A stretch of DNA of 64,000 nt from Pseudomonas viridiflava (GTDB taxonomy: Bacteria > Pseudomonadota > Gammaproteobacteria > Pseudomonadales > Pseudomonadaceae), in assembly GCF_900580865.1 (NCBI RefSeq), contig NZ_UTBZ01000164.1, positions 1 through 64,000 on the forward strand, written 5' to 3'. The position numbers and the translations under genes are program-made. The notes beneath the pieces are model-generated. The model was not told the origin of the DNA, made no database searches, and saw only the letters and a program-made list of their open reading frames with translations. Shown in pieces: positions 1-8,325 of the stretch (its first letter is position 1; each line of letters starts with the position of its first letter).

Positions 1-26
1 GATCTTTCGTCTCAACCGAGGCGCGC

Positions 27-54
27 ATTCTACAGCAGCCTCATTTGCTGTCAA
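27..54 (-). promoter_or_regulatory. rRNA-type promoter (most downstream of three)
   Basis: Read on the minus strand this is TTGACA (49-54), a 16-base spacer and TAGAAT (27-32), followed by a GC-rich discriminator (GCGCGCCTC). A consensus -35 with a GC-rich discriminator is typical of stringently controlled stable-RNA promoters. It fires out of the left edge, away from msrQ, so its product is outside the window. No gene is seen in 1-313. Confidence 0.75.
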
Positions 55-136
55 GTGATTATTTTCAGAAGTTTTCGAAGAATTCTTCAACAACTTCAAC
101 CACTTGCGCCTCCGATCTCTCGTCAGCGGGAGGCGA

Positions 137-164
137 ATTCTACAGCGTTACACGCTGCTGTCAA
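137..164 (-). promoter_or_regulatory. rRNA-type promoter (middle of three)
   Basis: Minus strand: TTGACA (159-164), 16-base spacer, TAGAAT (137-142), then TCGCCTCCC. The -35, spacer length and -10 match those of the promoter 110 bases further downstream, so the two are tandem promoters of one stable-RNA operon. Confidence 0.75.
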
Positions 165-282
165 CACCTCTTTTTCAACTTCCTTTCGGCTTCGATGAAC
201 TGAAGCAACCTACTGCCGAAACCTACATAACTCATTGAATCTCAAGGAGTTTTCCGTTTCGACTGCGCCGGAAGTGGGGCGA

Positions 283-310
283 ATTATAGACACTCTGAAT
301 CTGCCGTCAA
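283..310 (-). promoter_or_regulatory. rRNA-type promoter (most upstream of three)
   Basis: Minus strand: TTGACG (305-310), 16-base spacer, perfect TATAAT (283-288), discriminator TCGCCCCAC. The -35 starts four bases after the msrQ stop codon. It could also be read through from msrPQ, but its layout matches the two promoters downstream of it. Confidence 0.7.
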
Positions 311-313
311 CCG

Positions 314-937
314 TTAATTGCGCTTTTCTTGCAAAACCTGCTTTTTGGCCAGCAAACGCGGGATTCGGCGCATCACCGGCGGAATACGCAGCAGCAGAAG
401 CAATGCGCCTATAAAGGCATAGATCGCCCACTCCTCAAGATCAGCGCGCACGATCCACAACATGTGCAGCAAACCCAGACCAAGAATCACGTAGACCAGA
501 CGATGCAGTTTCTTCCAGCGCACACCTAAACGACGCTGACTGTAGCGATTGGACGTCACCGCCAGCGCCAATAATCCGAGAAACCCCAACGCCCCCACTA
601 TTATGTAGGGCCGTTTACGCAACTCGACTGCCAGCTGCGACCAATCGAAACCCAGAATAAATGCCATATAGCTGAACAGGTGCAAAACCACATAGGCAAA
701 ACACCAGAGTCCCAATTGCCTGCGTACAGCAATCCACCCCGCCCAGCCGGTGAGCTTCTGCAGAGGCGTCATGCTCAGGGTGATCAGCAGCAGCACCAAC
801 GTCCCCAACCCCAGCCGATCCACCAACACCTTGCCGGGATCAGGCCCGAGCAAGTCCTCAAGCGCCTGATACAACCACAGCATCGGCCAAATCGCCGCCG
901 CAATGAAAACGCCTATACGCCAGTACGGGAATCGCAT
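314..937 (-). CDS. msrQ: MsrQ, haem-binding membrane subunit of the MsrPQ methionine sulfoxide reductase
   Basis: A 207-residue, strongly hydrophobic protein with about six membrane segments, matching the YedZ/MsrQ ferric-reductase-like family. MsrQ is the b-type haem inner-membrane partner that passes respiratory-chain electrons to the periplasmic MsrP, which repairs oxidised methionines in envelope proteins. Histidines inside membrane helices (for example in VVLHLFSY) are candidate haem ligands. Its ATG overlaps the msrP stop by one base (TGATG), so the two are translationally coupled. Length fits the family. Confidence 0.93.
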   Translation of the reverse strand: MRFPYWRIGVFIAAAIWPMLWLYQALEDLLGPDPGKVLVDRLGLGTLVLLLITLSMTPLQKLTGWAGWIAVRRQLGLWCFAYVVLHLFSYMAFILGFDWSQLAVELRKRPYIIVGALGFLGLLALAVTSNRYSQRRLGVRWKKLHRLVYVILGLGLLHMLWIVRADLEEWAIYAFIGALLLLLRIPPVMRRIPRLLAKKQVLQEKRN

Positions 938-1950
938 CAGTAATTCTTCCGCAGATCGAGCCCTGTATATAAAGAAGCGACTTCATCCGAGTAGCCGTTG
1001 AACATTTGCGTATCACGGACATTCGGCTTGAACAGACTGTTCGGCAGACGCCGCTCGCGCGCCTGAGTCCAGCGCGGGTGATCAACCGTCGGGTTCACAT
1101 TCGCATAGAAGCCGTATTCATCTGCCGCGATGCTTTGCCAAGTGGTTTTCGGCTGCTCGCTGACCAGACTGATACGCACGATGGATTTGACGCTCTTGAA
1201 ACCATACTTCCACGGCACGACTAAACGCAGCGGCGCGCCATTCTGGTTCGGCAATTCGCGGCCATACATGCCCACCGCCAGAATCGCCAAGGGATTCATC
1301 GCCTCATCCAGTCGCAAGCCTTCTACATAAGGCCAGTCGATCAAGGCAAAACCGGAGCGCTGCCCGGGCATGCTCTTGGGATCTTGAAGAGTTTCAAAGC
1401 GGACGTACTTGGCATTTGACGTCGGCTCGACTTGCTTGAGCAGCGCGGAAATCGGAAAGCCGATCCACGGAATAACCATCGACCACGCCTCGACACAGCG
1501 CAAACGATAGATGCGCTCTTCCAATTGGTACGGTTTCATGAAGTCTTCCAGCGCATATCGCCCCGGCTTACCCACCTCCCCGTCTATCACCACGCTCCAC
1601 GGTTCTGTTTTCAACGAGCCGGCATTCGCCGCCGGATCACCCTTGTCGGTACCGAACTCATAGAAGTTGTTGTAGTGGGTGGCGTCTTTATAAGGCGTGA
1701 TCGCCTCATCCTTGACGTTGACGGCGCCCCATTTAGTAGAAGGCAGCTTCTCGGTGAACCATGCGGGAGCCTTGCCCGGCTCGACATCGGCATACCGCGC
1801 CGCATCGTCGGCATTGGCCCAGCGCGGCAGGCTGCTGACGGCGATACCGGCAGCAGTGGCCCCCAATAATTGGCGGCGAGAGAGATAAATGGCTTCAGGC
1901 GTGACATCCGACTCATGGCAGTCGGACGCTTTGGGGACTTTGATCAACAT
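937..1950 (-). CDS. msrP: MsrP, periplasmic molybdopterin methionine sulfoxide reductase catalytic subunit
   Basis: A 337-residue member of the YedY/MsrP family. The N-terminus carries a twin-arginine export signal ([12 protein letters not shown], about residues 28-39), so the folded molybdenum-cofactor protein goes through Tat. The cysteine in [11 protein letters not shown] is the expected molybdenum ligand. It reduces protein methionine sulfoxide in the periplasm with electrons from MsrQ. I start at the ATG at 1950 ([10 protein letters not shown]), which has a GGAG six bases upstream and matches the family N-terminus; the longer reading to 1986 has no such support. Confidence 0.94.
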   Translation of the reverse strand: MLIKVPKASDCHESDVTPEAIYLSRRQLLGATAAGIAVSSLPRWANADDAARYADVEPGKAPAWFTEKLPSTKWGAVNVKDEAITPYKDATHYNNFYEFGTDKGDPAANAGSLKTEPWSVVIDGEVGKPGRYALEDFMKPYQLEERIYRLRCVEAWSMVIPWIGFPISALLKQVEPTSNAKYVRFETLQDPKSMPGQRSGFALIDWPYVEGLRLDEAMNPLAILAVGMYGRELPNQNGAPLRLVVPWKYGFKSVKSIVRISLVSEQPKTTWQSIAADEYGFYANVNPTVDHPRWTQARERRLPNSLFKPNVRDTQMFNGYSDEVASLYTGLDLRKNY

Positions 1951-2013
1951 GGCAACTCCGCAGCTTTGGAGGACTGATGCACCCATAGACTGCGGAGTAT
2001 GCGGGAAATTACA

Positions 2014-2871
2014 TCACTCGGCTTTTTTGTGCCGACGAAGACGCAACAGGTACTGCACCGGGCCGGAAGCCGCGTAGGCGAGGAACACCAACAGCAGAAT
2101 GCGCGGTGGATCGCTGAAGACCACGGCGAACACCAGAACGACAGCAAGGATGGCCACGAAAGGTACGCGCCCCTTCAGATCCAGCTCCTTAAAGCTGTTG
2201 TACTTGATGTTGCTGACCATCAGCATTCCGGCGGCCGCCACCATCAACGCGACCAGGAACGACATCTTCGAACCCTGAATGCCGTAATCGCTGAACGCCC
2301 AGACGATACCCGCTACCACACCGGCAGCCGCAGGGCTGGCCAGACCAATGAAGTAGCGCTTGTCCGCCGTACCGACCTGAGTGTTGAACCGCGCCAGACG
2401 CAATGCCGCGCCCGCTACATAGATGAAGGCAACCATCCAGCCAACTTTGCCCATGTCACCCAGCGCCCAACCGAACGCCAGCAGCGCCGGTGCGACACCG
2501 AACGCGACCATGTCCGACAGCGAGTCGTACTCGGCACCGAAGGCACTTTGCGTATTGGTCATACGCGCCACACGACCGTCGAGGCCGTCGAGCACCATGG
2601 CGACGAAAATCGCGATCGCGGCAAAGGCGAAATACTTGCTCGCGTTGACGGAATCCCCAGCACTCAATGCCGCCTGGGCGCTCATCGAGTTGATGATGGA
2701 GTAAAACCCTGCGAACAGGTTCGCAGTGGTGAACAGATTCGGCAGCAGATAGATACCACGATGCCGGACTTTACGACCTTCTGCGTCGTGCCCTTCCTCG
2801 ATGTGTTCATCGATGGGCAGCAGGCTTTCGGCGTCAGAAGCCTTGTTCGGCTCTTCGGGACGTTCGCTCAT
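2014..2871 (-). CDS. pssA: CDP-diacylglycerol--serine O-phosphatidyltransferase
   Basis: A 285-residue integral membrane enzyme that makes phosphatidylserine, the precursor of phosphatidylethanolamine. The CDP-alcohol phosphatidyltransferase motif DG-x2-AR-x8-G-x3-D-x3-D is visible as DGLDGRVARMTNTQS followed by FGAEYDSLSDM, and several membrane helices follow. An acidic N-terminal arm (DEHIEEGHDAEGRK) precedes the first helix. I choose the ATG at 2871 (MSERPEEP) because AAGG lies eight bases upstream; an in-frame ATG at 2877 is too close to that site. It lies downstream of ilvC on the same strand but a terminator separates them. Confidence 0.93.
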   Translation of the reverse strand: MSERPEEPNKASDAESLLPIDEHIEEGHDAEGRKVRHRGIYLLPNLFTTANLFAGFYSIINSMSAQAALSAGDSVNASKYFAFAAIAIFVAMVLDGLDGRVARMTNTQSAFGAEYDSLSDMVAFGVAPALLAFGWALGDMGKVGWMVAFIYVAGAALRLARFNTQVGTADKRYFIGLASPAAAGVVAGIVWAFSDYGIQGSKMSFLVALMVAAAGMLMVSNIKYNSFKELDLKGRVPFVAILAVVLVFAVVFSDPPRILLLVFLAYAASGPVQYLLRLRRHKKAE

Positions 2872-2974
2872 GGACATTACCTTGCAACGGTTTGAAGAAA
2901 ATTCGACAGATGCTTGAGGACGACAGTTCGGCCACAAACGCTGCAGCTTTATACCAGAACCACCGCCCCAAACG

Positions 2975-3001
2975 AAAAAACGCGGCCGAGGCCGCGTTTT
3001 T
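2975..3001 (-). terminator. Rho-independent terminator of ilvC
   Basis: Minus strand: a GC-rich stem, AAAACGCGGC / GCCGCGTTTT, with a short loop (CTCG), followed by a T tract. It sits directly after the ilvC stop and before pssA, so pssA probably has its own promoter. Confidence 0.88.
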
Positions 3002-3019
3002 CGCACAAGGAACGACGAC

Positions 3020-4084
<1,065 letters not shown>

Positions 4085-4576
4085 TTAGATGCTGAGTACT
4101 TTGTCGCCGCGGGCAATGCCGGTCACGCCGCTACGGACGGTTTCCAGAATCGATGCGGTGCCGATGGACTGAATGAAGCTGTCGAGCTTGTCGCTGGTAC
4201 CGGTCAGCTGAACGGTATACACGCTGGCGCTGACGTCGACGATCTGTCCACGGTAAATATCGGTGGTGCGTTTGATCTCGGCGCGCTGGGCGCCAGTGGC
4301 CTTGACCTTGACCAGCATCAGCTCGCGCTCGATGTGAGCGCTTTCCGACAGGTCCACCAGCTTGACCACTTCGATCAGCTTGTTCAGGTTTTTGGTGATC
4401 TGCTCGATGACTTCATCGTGACCAACGGTGGTCAGCGTCAGACGCGACAAAGTCGGGTCTTCGGTCGGGGCCACGGTCAGGCTTTCGATGTTGTAGTTGC
4501 GCTGCGAGAACAGGCCAACTACACGAGACAAAGCGCCGGGTTCGTTTTCCAGAAGCAAGGAAATAATGTGCCGCAT
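4085..4576 (-). CDS. ilvH: Acetolactate synthase small (regulatory) subunit
   Basis: A 163-residue regulatory subunit with an N-terminal ACT domain (MRHIISLLLENEPGALSRV), the site of valine feedback inhibition in this family, and a C-terminal ALS_ss domain. It binds and activates the catalytic subunit encoded just upstream. The start at 4576 matches the family N-terminus; a longer reading to 4606 would overlap the end of ilvB and adds residues not seen in the family. Only two bases separate it from the ilvB stop, consistent with equimolar expression. Confidence 0.96.
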   Translation of the reverse strand: MRHIISLLLENEPGALSRVVGLFSQRNYNIESLTVAPTEDPTLSRLTLTTVGHDEVIEQITKNLNKLIEVVKLVDLSESAHIERELMLVKVKATGAQRAEIKRTTDIYRGQIVDVSASVYTVQLTGTSDKLDSFIQSIGTASILETVRSGVTGIARGDKVLSI

Positions 4577-4578
4577 GA

Positions 4579-6303
4579 TTAAGTACGCTCCGTCTTGCTC
4601 AGCCACATATCGCGCATCGAGCCGTCTTTGATCTGCATCGGATAGACGTGCTCGCTGGTGTCGACCGAAACATCGATGATCACCAGACGATCCTTCATGG
4701 CGAACGCTTCTGCCATCTTCGACTTCAAATCTTTCGATTCGGTGATGCGTACGCCGACGTGGCCGTAGGCTTCAGCCAGCTTGACGAAGTCAGGCAGCGA
4801 TTCCATGTAGGAGTGGGAGTGACGGCTGCCGTAGCTCATGTCCTGCCACTGACGAACCATCCCCAGAACACCGTTGTTCAGGATGACGATTTTCACTGGC
4901 AAGCCATATTGCAGGCAGGTCGACAGTTCCTGGATGTTCATCTGGATGCTGCCTTCGCCGGTCACGCAGGCAACGTCATCATCCGGGAAGCTCAACTTGA
5001 TGCCCATGGCCGCCGGGAAACCGAAGCCCATGGTGCCCAGACCGCCGGAGTTGATCCAGCGATTCGGCTTGTTGAACGTGTAGTACTGCGCAGCGAACAT
5101 CTGGTGCTGACCCACGTCGGAAGTGATGAAGGCATCGCCCTTGGTCACTTCGCAGAGGGTTTCGATCACGGTCTGCGGCTTGATCTTGCTGCCGTCGCCT
5201 TTTTCGTAAGGGAACAGGCCGCGATCACCGCGCCACTCATCAACCTGCTTCCACCAACTGGCCACGGACTCCTTGTTCGGGGTCTCGCCGATTTCCTTGA
5301 GGATCGCGACCATTTCGGTCAGGACGCTCTCGACCGGACCAACGATTGGTACGTCGGCCTTGATGGTCTTGGAAATCGAAGCCGGGTCGATGTCGATGTG
5401 GATGATCTTGGCGTTCGGGCAGAACTTCGCCGCGCCGTTGATCACGCGATCGTCGAAACGCGCGCCGACCGCAAGGATCACGTCAGCGTGGTGCATCGCC
5501 AGGTTGGCGGTGTAGCTGCCGTGCATGCCGAGCATGCCGATGAACTGACGATCAGTCCCCGGGAAACCGCCCAGGCCCATCAACGTGTTGGTCACGGGCA
5601 GGTTGAGCATTTTCGCCAGTTCAGTCAGCGGTGCGGAACCGTTGCCGAGGATCACGCCGCCGCCGGAGTACAGCACTGGACGCTTGGCCGCCAGGAGCAT
5701 TTCTGCTGCCTTGCGGATTTGCCCGGAGTGACCGCGAACGGCCGGGCTGTAGGAACGCAGCTTGGCTTTCTTCGGGAAGATGTATTCGAACTTCTCGGCC
5801 GGGTTGGTCATGTCTTTCGGGATATCGACCACGACCGGGCCCGGACGACCGGATTGCGCCAGGTAGAAGGCCTTCTTCATGACTTCCGGGATTTCCGAGG
5901 CGTGCTTGATCATGAAGCTGTGCTTCACGATCGGCCGGGAAATACCGATCATGTCGGTTTCCTGGAACGCGTCGGTACCGACCATGGTGCTTGGCACCTG
6001 ACCGGAAATGATCACCATTGGAATCGAGTCCATATAGGCGGTGGCGATACCGGTGATGGCGTTTGTGGCGCCTGGACCGGAAGTCACCAATACCACGCCG
6101 GCTTTACCGGTGGCACGGGCGTAGCCGTCAGCCATATGGGTTGCCGCTTGTTCGTGACGAACCAGGATGTGAGTCACTTCCGGTTCTTTGAACAGGGCAT
6201 CGTAAACATGCAGGAGAGCACCACCCGGGTACCCGTAGATATATTTGACGCCTTCGTCACGCAAAAAGCGGACGAGCATCTCACCGCCAGATAAAAGCTC
6301 CAC
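4579..6303 (-). CDS. ilvB: Acetolactate synthase large (catalytic) subunit
   Basis: A 574-residue thiamine-diphosphate enzyme that condenses pyruvate with pyruvate or 2-oxobutyrate, the first common step to branched-chain amino acids. The catalytic glutamate lies in [20 protein letters not shown] near residue 50, and the cofactor motif [14 protein letters not shown] is in the C-terminal third. I start at the GTG at 6303 (MELLSGGEM) because AGAGG lies eight bases upstream; the GTG at 6312 has no room for a ribosome site. In some Pseudomonas annotations it is called ilvI. Confidence 0.95.
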   Translation of the reverse strand: MELLSGGEMLVRFLRDEGVKYIYGYPGGALLHVYDALFKEPEVTHILVRHEQAATHMADGYARATGKAGVVLVTSGPGATNAITGIATAYMDSIPMVIISGQVPSTMVGTDAFQETDMIGISRPIVKHSFMIKHASEIPEVMKKAFYLAQSGRPGPVVVDIPKDMTNPAEKFEYIFPKKAKLRSYSPAVRGHSGQIRKAAEMLLAAKRPVLYSGGGVILGNGSAPLTELAKMLNLPVTNTLMGLGGFPGTDRQFIGMLGMHGSYTANLAMHHADVILAVGARFDDRVINGAAKFCPNAKIIHIDIDPASISKTIKADVPIVGPVESVLTEMVAILKEIGETPNKESVASWWKQVDEWRGDRGLFPYEKGDGSKIKPQTVIETLCEVTKGDAFITSDVGQHQMFAAQYYTFNKPNRWINSGGLGTMGFGFPAAMGIKLSFPDDDVACVTGEGSIQMNIQELSTCLQYGLPVKIVILNNGVLGMVRQWQDMSYGSRHSHSYMESLPDFVKLAEAYGHVGVRITESKDLKSKMAEAFAMKDRLVIIDVSVDTSEHVYPMQIKDGSMRDMWLSKTERT

Positions 6304-6702
6304 GTTGTTCACCTCTAAAACGCCAGAATACCGTCCACAAAAAAGGGGCGGGTCTTAATAGGTTTACTTCTCGGCAGAGCATGAGCGACGGTGGTCGCCG
6401 ACTACGTCAGCACTGACTGAGCAAGTATTGGGATCGTCCCAAGTGTTGCGGGCCTTTCCCACCCAGCGCGAGGTAACGCGTTGCGGGTGTAACAGGTCGG
6501 CGCGGATGTGCGCCTCATGATCTACCGAGTGGGTCTGCTTCTGGCAGTCCCTCTACAGCGGACTTTGGATTCTTCTGTTTCGCCCTCTCCAAGTCAAGTC
6601 GTCTATGTGGTTAATTGTGGGTAAGCACATGAGAACGCAAGAAAAAACCTGAAAACCGCTACTCTGTTAGTGTCAATTGCGCATATTTGCCAAGGAATCA
6701 GC
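6304..6702. other. Intergenic region carrying the ilvBHC leader
   Basis: A 399-base gap between the divergent ilvB and a DUF4124 gene. On the minus strand there is a candidate promoter at 6569-6597 and then about 260 bases of untranslated leader. The leader holds a short ORF (6402-6518) ending in a cluster of Leu/Ile/Val codons and a small inverted repeat (TTGGGA-N3-TCCCAA, 6428-6442). There is no classical terminator hairpin in front of ilvB; a T tract at 6339-6344 lacks a stem. Attenuation is possible but not shown. Confidence 0.5.
6569..6597 (-). promoter_or_regulatory. Candidate sigma70 promoter of ilvBHC
   Basis: Minus strand: TTGACT (6592-6597), a 17-base spacer and AAGAAT (6569-6574, 4 of 6 to consensus). 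Orientation and distance suit ilvB, but the -10 is weak. Confidence 0.4.
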
Positions 6703-7119
6703 ATGCGAACGCTCCTCCTCACTCTGCTGATCGGCCTCAGCCCATGGTGCACGGCCGCTCAAATCTACAAATGGGTCGATGCCCAAGGCGTCACGCACTT
6801 TGATGCGCAGCCGCCACCGGGCCGGCCGTCGACGACCTTGCAAACGCCCTCCTCGCCCCCGCCAAAGCCTGCGGCAATGCCGGGCAGTGGCCCGCTCGGT
6901 GATCAGAAGGCTATTGATGACAAGGTGAAGAAGCAGATTGCGGATCAGCAGGCGCAGCTCAAACAGTTTTGTGAGCAGGCACGGACGAACCTTGCGCAGT
7001 TGCAGAACAATCCGCGATTGAGGGAAGAGGTCGAGGGACAGATGCGACGGCTGGATGATGCGCAGCGGCAGGAGCGCATTGTCGAGGCTCAAAAACAGAT
7101 AGCCGAGAATTGCCAATAG
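6703..7119 (+). CDS. DUF4124 domain-containing exported protein
   Basis: A 138-residue protein with an N-terminal signal peptide (MRTLLLTLLIGLSPWCTAA). It is followed by the DUF4124 signature QIYKWVDAQGVTHFDAQPPPG and a proline-rich linker. The C-terminal half is charged and probably coiled coil (from about residue 70, DDKVKKQIADQQAQLKQF). The family is common in Pseudomonas and has no assigned function. The start at 6703 has AAGGAA five bases upstream; earlier in-frame starts would break the signal peptide. It stands alone, followed by a REP-type palindrome. Confidence 0.85.
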   Translation: MRTLLLTLLIGLSPWCTAAQIYKWVDAQGVTHFDAQPPPGRPSTTLQTPSSPPPKPAAMPGSGPLGDQKAIDDKVKKQIADQQAQLKQFCEQARTNLAQLQNNPRLREEVEGQMRRLDDAQRQERIVEAQKQIAENCQ

Positions 7120-7132
7120 GCATCTGCAGGAC

Positions 7133-7213
7133 TGTAGGAGCTGTCGAGTGAAACGAGGCTGCGCTCTTTTGACTTTAAGGATCAAAAGATCGCAGCCTGC
7201 GGCAGCTCCTACA
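7133..7213. repeat. REP-type inverted repeat, TGTAGGAGCTG family
   Basis: Arms TGTAGGAGCTG and CAGCTCCTACA face each other about 60 bases apart, with inner GATCAAAAGATCGCAGCCTG-like sequence. The left arm is diverged (cgagtgaaacgag). It lies in the convergent gap between the DUF4124 gene and yqcC. The same family recurs at 29443-29521 and 41710-41794. Confidence 0.85.
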
Positions 7214-7224
7214 CAGAATCGGTA

Positions 7225-7560
7225 CTAGCGTGAGGCGGTGATCAGCAGATCAAACTCTTTGAGCAGCACCTGAAGCTGACGATCCTTGCCGCCCAGGTTG
7301 CGCTGGGCAAAGACCATTTCAGCCATTTCCTGAATCCCCGAGGCATTCGGCAATGGCAGATCCTGTTCGAGGATGTATTTCATCTTCGGCAGGAAGATCC
7401 ATTGCAGCCATTGCTCAAAGTCCAGCGTATCGACCGAAAACGGCTCGACACTGCTCAGTGCCTCAACCGACGGCTGAACGTCGTCCCACCAACCCTGAGT
7501 GCGCAGTTCACGCTCGATCAGCAACAGCTGATCGGCGATCTTCGGGAAACGAGCATCCAT
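7225..7560 (-). CDS. YqcC family (DUF446) protein
   Basis: A 111-residue soluble protein matching the small YqcC/DUF446 family (MDARFPKIADQLLLIERELR at the N-terminus, then the FEQWLQWIFLPKM core). Its function is not established. The ATG at 7560 overlaps the stop of lpoP by one base; an in-frame GTG at 7563 is an alternative. It is the last gene of the leftward mrcB-lpoP-yqcC operon. Confidence 0.85.
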   Translation of the reverse strand: MDARFPKIADQLLLIERELRTQGWWDDVQPSVEALSSVEPFSVDTLDFEQWLQWIFLPKMKYILEQDLPLPNASGIQEMAEMVFAQRNLGGKDRQLQVLLKEFDLLITASR

Positions 7561-8309
7561 CACAGCGAAACCTTGGCCTTCTGACGGGCCAGCGCGGCGC
7601 CGGCGGAATCGCCTTGTTTCTCACGGGACTGGGCAATGATTTCCCACAGATTGGCTTGCAGGTCCGGACGACCGTTGGCCATGGTCAGCGCACGACGGGC
7701 GAACTGCTCGGCTTGCGGCGCATCTCCTTGAGCCATGCGCACCTGCGCCAGGCGATAAAGCACTTGCGGCTCACGCGGAGCGACACGCTGGGCACGCTCC
7801 AGGCTCGACGATGCACCGTTGAGGTCGCCGCCGGCCTGTTGCTGTTGCGCTGTGGTCAGCAAGGCAAGCACCGGACCGTCCAGTTGCTCGTCGGCCGACA
7901 GACCACCGCCACTGCTGGCCGAAGGAATGCCGCTCGGCGTCGACGGCATGCTGTAGCTGCCGGAGTTGATCGGTGCCGACTCAACTGCCGAAGGGTTATA
8001 CGGCCCCGGCGTGATACCACCGGACGCCGGCCCCGGCACGATTGGCGAGGAGCTGATCGGCGCAGAAGTCGTCGCGCCGCCACCCGGTACCATCACCACC
8101 ACGCCAGTGTCACCTTGCGGAATCGCCTGGGTCTGGCCCTGTGCTGGACGCTTCACCGTCGTTTGACGGAAGCCGCCATTGGCCGAAATACGTTCGCTGT
8201 TGGACACCGCAGTACCGGAGTCAACCACCGGAATCGAACCACGCTGTACGGTAGAGCAGCCGCTGAGCAAAGCCACGGCGGTCACCGCTGGAATCAACCA
8301 CTTGTTCAC
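7560..8309 (-). CDS. lpoP: Outer-membrane TPR lipoprotein, probable PBP1b activator LpoP
   Basis: A 249-residue lipoprotein with signal peptide and lipobox (MNKWLIPAVTAVALLSGC, Cys 18). A long Ser/Pro/Gly-rich linker runs to about residue 140, and the C-terminal half has tetratricopeptide-like helices (LNGASSSLERAQRVAPREPQ, RLAQVRMAQGDAPQAEQFAR). In P. aeruginosa the TPR lipoprotein LpoP activates the peptidoglycan synthase PBP1b. The position 16 bases after mrcB and the linker, long enough to cross the periplasm, support the same role here. This is inferred from family and context. Confidence 0.82.
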   Translation of the reverse strand: MNKWLIPAVTAVALLSGCSTVQRGSIPVVDSGTAVSNSERISANGGFRQTTVKRPAQGQTQAIPQGDTGVVVMVPGGGATTSAPISSSPIVPGPASGGITPGPYNPSAVESAPINSGSYSMPSTPSGIPSASSGGGLSADEQLDGPVLALLTTAQQQQAGGDLNGASSSLERAQRVAPREPQVLYRLAQVRMAQGDAPQAEQFARRALTMANGRPDLQANLWEIIAQSREKQGDSAGAALARQKAKVSL

Positions 8310-8325
8310 TTGAAACCCTCTTTGC

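Noticed and set aside
2000-2895. Long plus-strand reading frame opposite pssA (298 codons)
   Set aside because: It is a shadow of pssA on the other strand, without ribosome site or family match; the composition is His/Gln/Arg-rich, typical of antisense frames in GC-rich DNA.
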